A stretch of 55,912 bases of DNA from Crenothrix polyspora (GTDB taxonomy: Bacteria > Pseudomonadota > Gammaproteobacteria > Methylococcales > Methylomonadaceae), in contig CAMDWT010000006.1 of NCBI GenBank assembly GCA_945877505.1, positions 1 through 55,912 of the forward strand. Direction: 5' to 3'. The number at the start of each line of letters is the position of its first letter. The stretch's first letter is position 1. Both the position numbers and the translations under genes were made by a program. A model generated the notes under the pieces. It did not search any database, had not been told where the DNA came from, and was given only the letters and a program-made list of their open reading frames with translations. Positions 1-8,224 of the stretch are shown piece by piece.

Positions 1-2
1 GA

Positions 3-1610
3 ACTGGTTTAATTGACCTTAATAGCGACGGATCTATCGGTACTGGTGAGATTGCGGTGACTTTTACCACTCCATCAGCAACATTGAATGAAACTAACTT
101 TGAAGCACGACTTCAATATAACCTGACAGGTACTAGCGCTGCTGACACCATAACTGGTGGTGGTCTTGCGGATACTATTACGGGTGGCTCAGGTAATGAC
201 AGACTAACCGGTGGTGTAGGTGCTGATACTCTTACGGGTAGTGCTGGTGCTGATTCTTTCAGATTTTCCGTTGGAGATAGCGGACAATCTACTGGTTTCG
301 ACACTATTACTGATTATGAATTAAATTCTGACACTATTAGATTTGCGAGCAACCTGAATATAGGAGGAAGCGATAGTGCTGCATCTAATGATCAAGCATC
401 AATTAACACCTCAACAGGTATCGCTACTTTTGCTGCTGGCTCAGGTACTACCTTATCCGATGCCCTCAGTGACATAGCCACTAGATTTACTACTTATACT
501 GATACTAATGGAGAATTTGCTCTCTTCAAAGTTAATGCTAGCAATAACTATTATTTGTTTATTTCTGATGGAACTGCAGGCGTTACTGCTACTGATGTCG
601 TCATATCACTCGATAATGTTACGTCAATTGCATCGATTGGTGTTAGTAGCTTTACTTTGACTGTTACGCCTATCGCTATTGACCTTAATGCGGATGGAGT
701 TACTTATCTCAACCGTAACGCGGGCGTTATGTATGACTATAATAAAGACGGTACTGCTGAATCTACTGCCTGGGTAGCCGGTACTGACGGTATGCTGGCT
801 ATGCTTAACAGTGATGGCTCATTGACTATTACTTTCTCAACACAAGCCGGTGAAACCGATTTACAAGGCTTGGCTAAAGTCTATGACGTTAATTTGGATG
901 GTATTCTTAATCAACAAGACGGTTCTTTTAACAGCTTTGGTGTTTGGCAAGATGTTAACAGTGATGGTAAGGTTGAGGCGGGGGAATTTAAATCACTTAC
1001 GGATGCCGGTATTGCTAGTCTTAATTTGGTTTCTGATGGTCAGGCCTATACCACGGCCGGTGGTGATGTCCAAGTCAGTGGTGGCACAACTTATACTAAG
1101 GCTGATGGTAGTGTTGGCATCGCTGAAGATGTTAGTTTTACGGTAAGTAATCCTGATACGTCGCTTACGTTGACTGGCCAAGCCGATAGTTCTGTTATTA
1201 CGGGTAGTCAAAGCGATGATACGTTAACGGGTACTTTGGGTGCCGATGTCTTTAAATGGAACTTAAATGATCAAGGTACAGAGGGCGCGCCTGCTAACGA
1301 TACTATTACAGACTTTTCTATCGCTCAGGGTGACAGTTTAGATTTACGTGATCTGTTAACGGGTGAGCACGATGGCAGTCTTGAGGGTGTCGCTAATAAC
1401 TTAACCAGTTATCTACATTTTGAGAAATCTACCTCGGGTACGGATACAATTGTTTCTATCAGTTCGAATGGCCAATTTACGGATGGTTTTGATAGTTCAA
1501 AGGTTGATCAAACGATTACTCTTGCAAATGTTGATTTGGTCGGTACTTCGTCGCAACAACAAATTGTTGATGATTTGCTGAAACAACAAGTTATTAAGTT
1601 GGATCAATAA
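3..1610 (+). CDS. RTX-type secreted protein, C-terminal part (cut by left edge)
   Basis: The frame is open to the left edge, so only the C-terminal ~535 residues are visible; the GTG at 57 is internal. Just before it the frame encodes DLNSDGSIG, an EF-hand-like calcium loop. Next come glycine/aspartate nonapeptides of the hemolysin calcium-binding type (GGSGNDRLTGG, GADTLTG), then acidic loops (DLNADGV, DYNKDGTAE, DVNLDGI, DVNSDGK). The last ~140 residues (GADVFKWNLNDQGT, DTITDF, LDLRDLL, YLHFE, DQTITLANVDL) match the type I secretion C-terminal target domain of the VC_A0849 class. This points to export by a T1SS and calcium-dependent folding outside the cell, as an adhesin or hydrolase. The catalytic or adhesive part lies outside the window. 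No ABC/MFP export genes are visible here. Confidence 0.9.
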   Translation, partial: TGLIDLNSDGSIGTGEIAVTFTTPSATLNETNFEARLQYNLTGTSAADTITGGGLADTITGGSGNDRLTGGVGADTLTGSAGADSFRFSVGDSGQSTGFDTITDYELNSDTIRFASNLNIGGSDSAASNDQASINTSTGIATFAAGSGTTLSDALSDIATRFTTYTDTNGEFALFKVNASNNYYLFISDGTAGVTATDVVISLDNVTSIASIGVSSFTLTVTPIAIDLNADGVTYLNRNAGVMYDYNKDGTAESTAWVAGTDGMLAMLNSDGSLTITFSTQAGETDLQGLAKVYDVNLDGILNQQDGSFNSFGVWQDVNSDGKVEAGEFKSLTDAGIASLNLVSDGQAYTTAGGDVQVSGGTTYTKADGSVGIAEDVSFTVSNPDTSLTLTGQADSSVITGSQSDDTLTGTLGADVFKWNLNDQGTEGAPANDTITDFSIAQGDSLDLRDLLTGEHDGSLEGVANNLTSYLHFEKSTSGTDTIVSISSNGQFTDGFDSSKVDQTITLANVDLVGTSSQQQIVDDLLKQQVIKLDQ

Positions 1611-1656
1611 GGCTTATGAAGGTGTGGGGGTTTTTACCTCGCACCTTTGATAAGCC
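1611..1656 (+). terminator. hairpin after the RTX gene
   Basis: A long imperfect hairpin begins directly after the TAA. The outer arms GGCTTAT and ATAAGCC are perfect, and inside them AAGGTG pairs with CACCTT. It is followed by TTGTTTCTC. It probably ends the RTX transcript before the glycosyltransferase pair. Confidence 0.65.
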
Positions 1657-1753
1657 CTTGTTTCTCTTGCTCTGCGGTTTTGTTTGTGTTTGGTGAAGTG
1701 ATCAGTCAGTGCAGGCCTTAGATTATTATGCTAGTTAATGTATTGGAGTGTTT

Positions 1754-3409
1754 ATGACCGCTGTTATTTATTATGATCCAGAAGGCTATACGACTAGCGG
1801 ACCTAGGTTGATGGGACGTAATGCGGCAGGAGAATCTTTTCTGCGCGGCTTTATGCTTCATACTCAAGTTGATGAGTTTTGGGTGCAGGTTGAACATCCC
1901 GACCATGCGCAGCATTTTGCTCAAACACTTAACGTGACCACGCCCGATAAATCAGTGAGATGGGTTGATAAGAATAATCTTGGTGCCTTGGCTCAACTGG
2001 GGGTGGTTTATCACCCTGGTCCAGGGATTGGTAAAGAGGCCTTTAAACGAGCCGCTTATGGCCATGATGCTTGGAGCTTATGCGCTATTACCCATACCAC
2101 TTCCAGTGCGATAGCGATTGATGCCTTGCTTGAGTTGCTGACTGCGCCCGTGCAGCCGTGGGATGCGGTCATTTGCACCAGTACTACGGTTAAACATAAT
2201 GTCGAACGTTTGTTGCAAGCGCAAGTCGATTATTTAGTTGATCGGTTTGGTATTCAAAAGTTTACGCTACCTTTATTGCCGGTTATCCCTTTAGGTATTC
2301 ATACGCAAGATTTTGTCTTTAAGGTCAGGCAAAAAAATGATGCACGTAAAGCGATTGGTGCAGGCAAGAATACTCTGGTTGTATTGTATATGGGCAGGCT
2401 TTCGTTTCATGGTAAAGCGCATCCTTTGGCGATGTACCAAGCCTTAGAAAAAGCGGCGGGTCAGCTGGCAATAGGTAAAAAAATTGTTTTAGTGGAATGT
2501 GGTTGGCATGATAATGATTTTATTGAAAAGGCTTATCAAGAAGCGGCTCAGTTAGCTTGTCCTAGCATTAGGGTGGTCAGTTTAGATGGTCGTGTCGCAC
2601 AGAATCGAACGACAGCTTGGGCCAGTGCAGATATTTTCTGTTCGTTGTCTGATAATTTACAGGAAACCTTTGGTATTGCACCGATTGAAGCCATGGCGGC
2701 TGGTTTGCCCGTGGTGGTTTCTGACTGGGATGGCTATAAAGATACAGTGCGTGAGGGTGTCGATGGCTTCCGTGTTCCTACGCTTATGTCTGCTGTTGGT
2801 TTAGGTAGCGATTTAGCGCTACGCCATGGGCTTGGGCAAGATACTTATGATAGGTATCTTGGGCATACTTGTTCTTTTATTGCGGTGGATGTTGAAGCGG
2901 CAGCGCAGGCTTTTAGTAAGTTGTTGGCATCTTCAGCGTTACGTAAAGAAATGGGTGCGGCTGGTCAAGCACGTGCTCGTGAAGTTTATGATTGGTCTGT
3001 CATTATTCCTCAATACGAGGTTTTGTGGGCGCAGCAAGCGGAAATGAGAAAAGAACAAGGTCCGTCACTTAAGCCTCTCGCTCATCCTTGGCCAGCAAGA
3101 ATGGACCCGTTTGCGGCTTTTGTTAGTTACCCATCGGCTGTTCTTACGCTTGAAACACAGTTGGACTTAGTTGATGCTGAGGGTGGCGCGGCTTATAAAC
3201 GACTGAGTGAATATCGGCAATTGGCGATGGTTAATTTTGCAAATCAAGTTTTGCCTACCGAGGATGAGTGCCAAGTGGTACTTGATGAGTTAAGTAAAGG
3301 CGCGATGTCGGCCGCTGACATTATTAAAGTGATCCCCGCTGAAAGACAAGCTTTTGTCTTTAGAGCGCTGGCTTGGTTGCTTAAGTTGGGTATTATAAAA
3401 GTTGTTTAA
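1754..3409 (+). CDS. family 4-like glycosyltransferase with C-terminal extension
   Basis: The start is ATG 1754, preceded by GGAG at 1745-1748; a GTG six bases upstream would lack that spacing. The product is about 551 aa. The GT-B C-terminal donor-binding half is clear: VVLYMGRLSFHGK, then SLSDNLQETFGIAPIEAMAAGLPVVVSDWDG (split here only by line, with the conserved E-x7-E pattern), as in glycosyltransferase family 1/4. The N-terminus (YYDPEGYTTSGPRLMGRNAAG) is the acceptor-side Rossmann domain. Beyond residue ~420 there is an extra ~130-residue region ending in a helical, winged-helix-like segment (SAADIIKVIPAERQAF) not usual for the family. The stop codon overlaps the next gene's start by one base (TAATG), so the two are translationally coupled. 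Acceptor unknown; the RTX neighbour or a surface glycan are candidates. Confidence 0.85.
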   Translation: MTAVIYYDPEGYTTSGPRLMGRNAAGESFLRGFMLHTQVDEFWVQVEHPDHAQHFAQTLNVTTPDKSVRWVDKNNLGALAQLGVVYHPGPGIGKEAFKRAAYGHDAWSLCAITHTTSSAIAIDALLELLTAPVQPWDAVICTSTTVKHNVERLLQAQVDYLVDRFGIQKFTLPLLPVIPLGIHTQDFVFKVRQKNDARKAIGAGKNTLVVLYMGRLSFHGKAHPLAMYQALEKAAGQLAIGKKIVLVECGWHDNDFIEKAYQEAAQLACPSIRVVSLDGRVAQNRTTAWASADIFCSLSDNLQETFGIAPIEAMAAGLPVVVSDWDGYKDTVREGVDGFRVPTLMSAVGLGSDLALRHGLGQDTYDRYLGHTCSFIAVDVEAAAQAFSKLLASSALRKEMGAAGQARAREVYDWSVIIPQYEVLWAQQAEMRKEQGPSLKPLAHPWPARMDPFAAFVSYPSAVLTLETQLDLVDAEGGAAYKRLSEYRQLAMVNFANQVLPTEDECQVVLDELSKGAMSAADIIKVIPAERQAFVFRALAWLLKLGIIKVV

Positions 3410-4644
3410 TGAATATTTTATTCATTCACCAAAATTTCCCCGGTCAATTTAAGTTTTTAGCGCCTGCGCTAGTCCAGCAAGGGCATCAGGTTAGGGCGTT
3501 GCTTGTCAATAAAACCGACGCGCAAACTTGGGAAGGCGTTAGCTTGGTTCCTTATCACACACAGCGCGGTTCGACGCCGGCTATTCATCCTTGGTTAATT
3601 GATTTTGAAACTAAAACGATACGGGGAGAGGCTTGTTTTCGTGCGGCCTTGGCGCTAAAAGACGGTGGTTTTACGCCAGACGTGATCATCGCGCATCCGG
3701 GTTGGGGTGAGAGCCTTTTTTTAAAAGAGGTTTGGCCGTCGGCAAAGTTGGGCATCTATTGTGAGTTTTATTATCACGCTCGCGGTGCTGATATGGGCTT
3801 TGATCCTGAGTTTGCGGCTAAAGATGCGGGTGAGGTGTGCCGATTACAGCTTAAAAATCTTAATAATATTCTGCATTTTGAGGTGGCTGATGCGGGTATT
3901 TCTCCTACGCATTGGCAAGCCAGTACGTTTCCTGAACCTTTTCGGTCTAGCATTTCGGTGATTCATGATGGCATTGATACGGCTTATTTGTTGCCTAATC
4001 CAGCGGCTTCTTTGACGCTGAATGGTCAACTGACTTTAACGAAAGCGGATGAAATTATCACGTTTGTTAGTCGTAACTTAGAACCTTATCGGGGCTATCA
4101 TATTTTTATGCGGGCTTTGCCTGCTTTGCTTAAACAACGGCCACAGGCTCGTGTGGTTATTGTGGGTGGCGATGATGTGAGTTACGGCGCCAGAGCTGAA
4201 GCGGGCACAACGTGGAAGTCGGTTTTTATCGACGAGGTGAGGGCGCAGATTGCTGATGCGGATTGGCAACGGGTGCATTTTGTGGGTCACATTGCCTATG
4301 TGCCTTTTATTACGTTATTGCAACTGTCGACCGTGCATGTGTACTTAACCTATCCCTTTGTGTTGTCGTGGAGTCTGCTAGAAGCGATGAGCATCGGTTG
4401 TGCGATTGTCGCGAGTGATACGGCGCCGCTACGAGAAGCGATTGTCCATGATGAAACCGGTCGTTTAGTCGATTTTTTTGATCAGCACGCCTTGGTTGAC
4501 GAGGTTTGTCAGTTGTTGGAGGATGCTACGTTGCGTGAACGACTGGGTAACAATGCCAGAGCCTTTGCTATTAAACAGTACGATCTTAAGACCTGTTGTT
4601 TGCCGAAGCAATTGGCCTGGGTGCAAGCGTTAGCGGCGCTTTAA
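3409..4644 (+). CDS. glycosyltransferase family 4 protein
   Basis: A 411-aa GT-B glycosyltransferase. The N-terminus MNILFIHQNFPGQFKFLAPAL is the glycine-containing acceptor domain, and HPGWGESLFLKEVWP follows. The C-terminal half carries VSRNLEPYRGYHIFMRALP, VVIVGGDD and the donor site SWSLLEAMSIGCAIVASDTAPLRE. These features are typical of sugar-nucleotide transferases acting on polysaccharide, lipid or protein acceptors in the cytoplasm. It starts on the last base of the preceding transferase's stop codon, so the pair is probably co-translated and acts on the same product. No signal peptide or membrane segment is apparent. Confidence 0.9.
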   Translation: MNILFIHQNFPGQFKFLAPALVQQGHQVRALLVNKTDAQTWEGVSLVPYHTQRGSTPAIHPWLIDFETKTIRGEACFRAALALKDGGFTPDVIIAHPGWGESLFLKEVWPSAKLGIYCEFYYHARGADMGFDPEFAAKDAGEVCRLQLKNLNNILHFEVADAGISPTHWQASTFPEPFRSSISVIHDGIDTAYLLPNPAASLTLNGQLTLTKADEIITFVSRNLEPYRGYHIFMRALPALLKQRPQARVVIVGGDDVSYGARAEAGTTWKSVFIDEVRAQIADADWQRVHFVGHIAYVPFITLLQLSTVHVYLTYPFVLSWSLLEAMSIGCAIVASDTAPLREAIVHDETGRLVDFFDQHALVDEVCQLLEDATLRERLGNNARAFAIKQYDLKTCCLPKQLAWVQALAAL

Positions 4645-4672
4645 TGGGGTTTTGTGCTGGCTTAGCTCGATT

Positions 4673-6127
4673 TTATTGATTACGCATGGCTTCTTGTTCT
4701 TGATGAATGAAGAAATTGAGGCGTTCATTTAGAATTGAAGACAGTTGAAAATTAAGTCCACTTGATTCTTGCGCTAGTCGAATTTGCAAAATGGCGTCTT
4801 TGGTTTGGCCCATCGAATAGTAGTATTCTGCTAGATAGCGGTGCGACTCAGCGGGTTGTTTGAAGTTGCTGTAAACTTGCGCCATAAATTGCCAATAGAT
4901 CGGTGACTGCTGGGTTTTAGGGCTGAGGGCAACCAAGTTTTTTCGGGCTAAATCGGTTGCGCCGGTTTTTAAGAGGGTACTAATGTATTCAAGCTTAATA
5001 GCTGCGTTGTCTGGAAATTGATCAATGAGTTTTTTGTAACGCTCAAGGGCGGTGACAAAGTTTTTCGACTCCACTGCGCAACGTGCCAAAGCGGTGGCAT
5101 ATTGCGGTTGTTCTGGGTATTGTTTTGCTAAGGCTTGAAAGATGTCTTCGGCTTCTTTGTATTTTTGTTCATTCAGGGTGATTAAGCCGAGTCCATAACG
5201 CGCCACGGTTTTTTGTTCAGTCGTCCCTTGATTTATTTTGGCTTGAAAATATTTATGCACATCCGTTGTGTCATTCGTGGTTATGACGCGAATTTTGGCT
5301 TTTGTTAATTGGTAGGCTAAGGAGTCAGAATACTGTTTGTACGGATAAGTTTCTGCGCGTCCACGGGTATCAGAAATACGTGAGGCGGTGACTGGGTGAG
5401 TTCTTAAAAATTCAGGTATAGCTTGCCCATAATAACGACTTGATTGCTGTAAGCGCTCAAAAAAGGTGGGCATACTACGCGGATCTAAGTGTGAAGCGGC
5501 TAGGGTTTGCATGCCTACGCGGTCGGCTTCTTCTTCATTTTCTCGGGTAAAGTCGATTTGAAACTGGACGTTGCCCGCTTGTATCGCCATTATCGCTGCT
5601 TGCCCCATTGCAGGCGATTGAGTGCCCAATAAGATGGCCGCCAAGGTTGCCGCTGCGGTAGGAATAGATAAGCGGCCTGCGGCTTCTGCGGCACGAAATA
5701 AATGTCGCTGGGTAACGTGCGCAATTTCGTGGCCTACCACTGAGGCTAATTCACTTTCTGCTTCGGTCATTAAAATCAAACCGGAATTAACGCCAATATA
5801 ACCGCCGGGGCCTGCAAAGGCGTTGATGTCATTTTCCATGACCACAAAAAAATGAAAGGGATGGCTGGGTGCATCACTATTGGTCACTAATCGTTGGCCT
5901 AAGGCTTCGATATAGTCTTGGATTTCTGCATCTTCATTTATCGTGCTTTGCGTGTGCAGGTAGCGAAAAAAGGCTTCGCCAAACTCTATTTCTTCAGCGG
6001 GGGTGATAAGCGTGCCTGAGGAATCACCCATATCAGGTAAATTAAGTTTATTGGTTTCGACTGCTTGTTGTGGGGCTGCAAATAAGGCGAGGCTTAGTGC
6101 CAGTGTTATTGCCGTAGGTTTAAGCAT
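4673..6127 (-). CDS. bepA: periplasmic M48 metalloprotease/TPR chaperone BepA
   Basis: A 484-aa protein, matching the usual ~487 aa of BepA (YfgC), which promotes assembly or removal of beta-barrel proteins such as LptD. An N-terminal signal peptide is present (ALSLALFAAPQQA). The zinc site HEIAH lies at residues 133-137, with the third ligand region ENEEEADR at 196-203. The C-terminal half is TPR-like (ATALARCAVESKNF, ALERYKKLIDQFPDN). It converges on the glycosyltransferase gene with a 28-base gap and is divergent from tusD. Start ATG 6127 gives a clean signal peptide. I saw no missing catalytic residue. Confidence 0.93.
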   Translation of the reverse strand: MLKPTAITLALSLALFAAPQQAVETNKLNLPDMGDSSGTLITPAEEIEFGEAFFRYLHTQSTINEDAEIQDYIEALGQRLVTNSDAPSHPFHFFVVMENDINAFAGPGGYIGVNSGLILMTEAESELASVVGHEIAHVTQRHLFRAAEAAGRLSIPTAAATLAAILLGTQSPAMGQAAIMAIQAGNVQFQIDFTRENEEEADRVGMQTLAASHLDPRSMPTFFERLQQSSRYYGQAIPEFLRTHPVTASRISDTRGRAETYPYKQYSDSLAYQLTKAKIRVITTNDTTDVHKYFQAKINQGTTEQKTVARYGLGLITLNEQKYKEAEDIFQALAKQYPEQPQYATALARCAVESKNFVTALERYKKLIDQFPDNAAIKLEYISTLLKTGATDLARKNLVALSPKTQQSPIYWQFMAQVYSNFKQPAESHRYLAEYYYSMGQTKDAILQIRLAQESSGLNFQLSSILNERLNFFIHQEQEAMRNQ

Positions 6128-6181
6128 AGTGTCTCAGCGGGGTGATAAATGAGTAACTGATAAAGCAAGCCAGTAAATAGT

Positions 6182-6210
6182 TATAATAGACGATTGGTTT
6201 TTCTATTATA
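6182..6210. promoter_or_regulatory. divergent -10-like elements between bepA and tusD
   Basis: TATAAT occurs on the + strand at 6182-6187, facing tusD, and on the - strand at 6205-6210, facing bepA. Neither has a good -35 at 17 bases, so these are only candidate promoters. Confidence 0.3.
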
Positions 6211-6252
6211 AAACATCTCCTATCACCCAACTTAAGAAAATAGCGTTTGCCC

Positions 6253-6642
6253 ATGAAATTTGCCATTCAGGTTAATAGTAGCCCTTATCATTCGCACGTC
6301 TCTCAAACCGCTTATCAGTTTATTACCGCGGCGTTAGCGCAGGGGCATGAAATATTTCGGGTATTTTTTTATAATGAGGGCGTTTTTCAGGCCTTCAAGT
6401 ATTCAACTCCGCCAACAGACGAAAAACAGCTAACGATGCTTTGGAGTGAATTGGCGAGTCGGCATCAGATTGATTTGGTTATTTGTATCTCGGCGGCTCA
6501 ACGACGCGGTTTGTTGTGTACGGATGAAGCTAGAAGGCAAGGTAAGCAGGATCATGATTTGGCAGACGGTTTTCGCATCGCTGGTTTGGGGCAGTGGGTT
6601 GAGGCGACGTTAGAAGCCGATCGCTTTATTGTTTTTGGGTAA
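6253..6642 (+). CDS. tusD: sulfur-relay protein TusD/DsrE family
   Basis: A 129-aa DsrE/F-fold protein. The start is ATG 6253 (MKFAIQVNSSPYH); the upstream TTG at 6247 is less likely. The persulfide-carrying cysteine is kept in the motif LVICISAAQRRG, equivalent to the active Cys of E. coli TusD (NICVAAALRRG). In E. coli the TusBCD complex passes sulfur from TusA to TusE for 2-thiouridine formation at the tRNA wobble position; in sulfur oxidisers the related DsrEFH trimer transfers sulfur in the other direction. It is followed six bases later by the TusC homologue. A tusB/dsrH gene is not found, so the usual heterohexamer cannot be built from this locus alone. Confidence 0.88.
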   Translation: MKFAIQVNSSPYHSHVSQTAYQFITAALAQGHEIFRVFFYNEGVFQAFKYSTPPTDEKQLTMLWSELASRHQIDLVICISAAQRRGLLCTDEARRQGKQDHDLADGFRIAGLGQWVEATLEADRFIVFG

Positions 6643-6648
6643 GCTATT

Positions 6649-7005
6649 ATGAAAAGCTATTTATTTGTTTTACGCAAACCCGCTCATAGTGGCGCTTATG
6701 TGCAGGAGATACTCGATATTATTTTGACGACGGCGGCCTTTGATCAAGAGGTTACGCTGTTGATGCTGGATGACGGGGTGTTTCATTTGAAAAAAAACCA
6801 ACAACCCGATCGTTTAGGTATGAAAGATACGGCGGCTATTTTTGAGGCGCTGGCGTTGTACGATGTTAATGAGCTTTATGTTGAAGATGAATCCTTAGCG
6901 GAACGTGGCCTAAATCTTTCTGATTTAGGCTTGCCAGTTAAGCAACTGAGTCGTTCAGCGGTTGCTGAGTTTATGAAGCAGTTTGATGTGCTCGTCGCTG
7001 GGTAA
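6649..7005 (+). CDS. tusC: sulfur-relay protein TusC/DsrF family
   Basis: A 118-aa DsrE/F-fold protein beginning MKSYLFVLRKPAHSG and ending QFDVLVAG, the length and termini expected for TusC/DsrF. The family's signature lines VTLLMLDDGVF and NELYVEDESLAERGL are present. TusC is a structural partner of TusD and carries no catalytic cysteine; none is seen here. It lies six bases behind tusD in the same operon. The usual third gene tusB (about 95 codons) should follow, but the next 30 bases run straight into the convergent lipocalin gene. Confidence 0.87.
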   Translation: MKSYLFVLRKPAHSGAYVQEILDIILTTAAFDQEVTLLMLDDGVFHLKKNQQPDRLGMKDTAAIFEALALYDVNELYVEDESLAERGLNLSDLGLPVKQLSRSAVAEFMKQFDVLVAG

Positions 7006-7035
7006 GTGCCTTATATCTCTAGGGTTAGCCTTTGC

Positions 7036-7554
7036 TTAGTGCTGGTCAACAAAGATCAATTGATCGGTGGCAAAGCCTAAGTCTTTTGCCTTTAAGAGTA
7101 AGGCTTCGACGGTTTTTTTGGGTAATTGCTTAGTGCGTGATAATAGCCAGAAATATGATTTATCAGGGCCGCTAATCAAGGCATAACTGTAGTTGTTTTT
7201 ATCCAGCTCAAAGATGGTGTAAGCGCCATAAAAGGGGCCAAAAAAGGAAACTTTCAACCGACCTTGATCGGGTTGATCTATAAAATAGGCTTTACCTTCG
7301 GCTTGTTCCCATTGGCCCTCTGCGATATTCCAGCCTTTGTTGATGACCTTGACACCACCGTCCTTTCTTAAGGAATAGTTTGCTGAAATTTGATTCAGGC
7401 CTCTTTCAAAGCGATGGTCGAGTCTTGCTATTTCGTACCATGTGCCTAGATAGCGATTAACATCAAAATTTTCTACCGGTTTAATGCCTTCTGGAAGACC
7501 GGTGCAGCCATAAAGCCAAAAGCTTAGCAATAAGATCAAGATTCGTTTTTTCAT
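7036..7554 (-). CDS. blc: outer-membrane lipocalin Blc
   Basis: A 172-aa bacterial lipocalin. The signal peptide ends in a lipobox with Cys17 (WLYGC), so the mature protein should be a lipoprotein. The lipocalin signature YLGTWYEIARLDHRFERGL is intact, followed by the conserved strand pattern (GKAYFIDQPDQGRLKVSFFGPF, YALISGPDKSYFWLLSR). Blc proteins bind lysophospholipids or fatty acids and are linked to membrane stress. It faces the tusDC operon tail to tail, with about 30 bases between stops, and shares a strand with the small membrane protein gene upstream (gap ~38 bases), so the two may be co-transcribed. Confidence 0.92.
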   Translation of the reverse strand: MKKRILILLLSFWLYGCTGLPEGIKPVENFDVNRYLGTWYEIARLDHRFERGLNQISANYSLRKDGGVKVINKGWNIAEGQWEQAEGKAYFIDQPDQGRLKVSFFGPFYGAYTIFELDKNNYSYALISGPDKSYFWLLSRTKQLPKKTVEALLLKAKDLGFATDQLIFVDQH

Positions 7555-7592
7555 AAGGGGCGTGAGGGGTGGTTTGTTGGCTAGGTAGCGTG

Positions 7593-8021
7593 TTAATGTA
7601 AAGTTTTGTTAGGCGCAACGGGCTGTTTTTTGGCTAAATCACTGGCCATACCGACTAAGACATGTGAAAGCCCCGTATAGATAAAAAACCACTGAAAGTT
7701 GCTATCAATTTCTACGGTATTAATCTCACCATAAAAATCCATCGTGACCGTCATTAACACTAGGAAAAAGCCGACAGGTATGAGTACTTTGACGTTTTTT
7801 CGCGCACAACAGTAAATCAGAATGGCTATTTCTGTAACACCAAGATACACCATGATCATGCGCAAGTTGTTGTCTAGTGCGCCATAAAGATCTTCGTTAA
7901 AGGTGAAGAATGACTCGTTTTCTGATATGCACAGAAAGCAGCCGGCTAGCAAAACCATCACAGCTATAAGAAAGTTGATCTCGAGTAGTACTTTAATTTT
8001 TTGAAAAATTTTCAGTTCCAT
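7593..8021 (-). CDS. small four-helix membrane protein, function unknown
   Basis: A 142-aa protein I do not recognise. Four hydrophobic segments are visible: roughly residues 13-32 (INFLIAVMVLLAGCFLC), 53-72 (MIMVYLGVTEIAILIYCC), 78-95 (VLIPVGFFLVLMTVTMDF) and 108-124 (WFFIYTGLSHVLVGMA). No catalytic motif stands out. It lies upstream of blc on the same strand. A terminator-like hairpin sits immediately before its start codon, and a perfect palindrome with outward -35 boxes lies about 180 bases upstream, suggesting regulated expression. Confidence 0.6.
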   Translation of the reverse strand: MELKIFQKIKVLLEINFLIAVMVLLAGCFLCISENESFFTFNEDLYGALDNNLRMIMVYLGVTEIAILIYCCARKNVKVLIPVGFFLVLMTVTMDFYGEINTVEIDSNFQWFFIYTGLSHVLVGMASDLAKKQPVAPNKTLH

Positions 8022-8035
8022 CGCTTATTCGCCAT

Positions 8036-8070
8036 AAAAAAAACCCTCCCTTAAGGTGTCTAGGAGGGTT
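8036..8070 (-). terminator. intrinsic terminator or attenuator before the membrane protein gene
   Basis: Arms AACCCTCC (8042-8049) and GGAGGGTT (8063-8070) pair perfectly, and the + strand has eight A at 8036-8043. On the minus strand this reads as a GC-rich hairpin running into a T8 tract. It ends only ~15 bases before the start codon at 8021, so it can stop leader transcription of that gene. Confidence 0.65.
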
Positions 8071-8200
8071 GTTAGAGGAGGACGTTAGGTCTAATCAATA
8101 AATCTAGTTTGATGATTTATGGAGGAAGACAAGGGGTCGTGTCATTGCTGAGGGTTACTTTAGCGATAACGTTGGGTATAACTTAACGGTGATTGGTAAA

Positions 8201-8224
8201 TTTGTCAAACTATAGTTTGACAAA
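8201..8224. promoter_or_regulatory. perfect 24-bp palindrome, candidate operator with back-to-back -35 boxes
   Basis: The half site TTTGTCAAACTA is followed directly by its exact complement TAGTTTGACAAA. Each arm contains TTGACA: on the + strand at 8217-8222 and on the - strand at 8208-8203. On the + strand an 18-base spacer leads to GAAAAT (8241-8246), four of six -10 bases. A dimeric repressor bound here would cover both -35 elements and control the epimerase and the divergent membrane protein together. The regulator is not in the window. Confidence 0.6.

Noticed and set aside
850-1146. A 98-codon ORF in another frame inside the RTX gene
   Set aside because: Shadow of the strongly supported RTX reading frame, with no family features.
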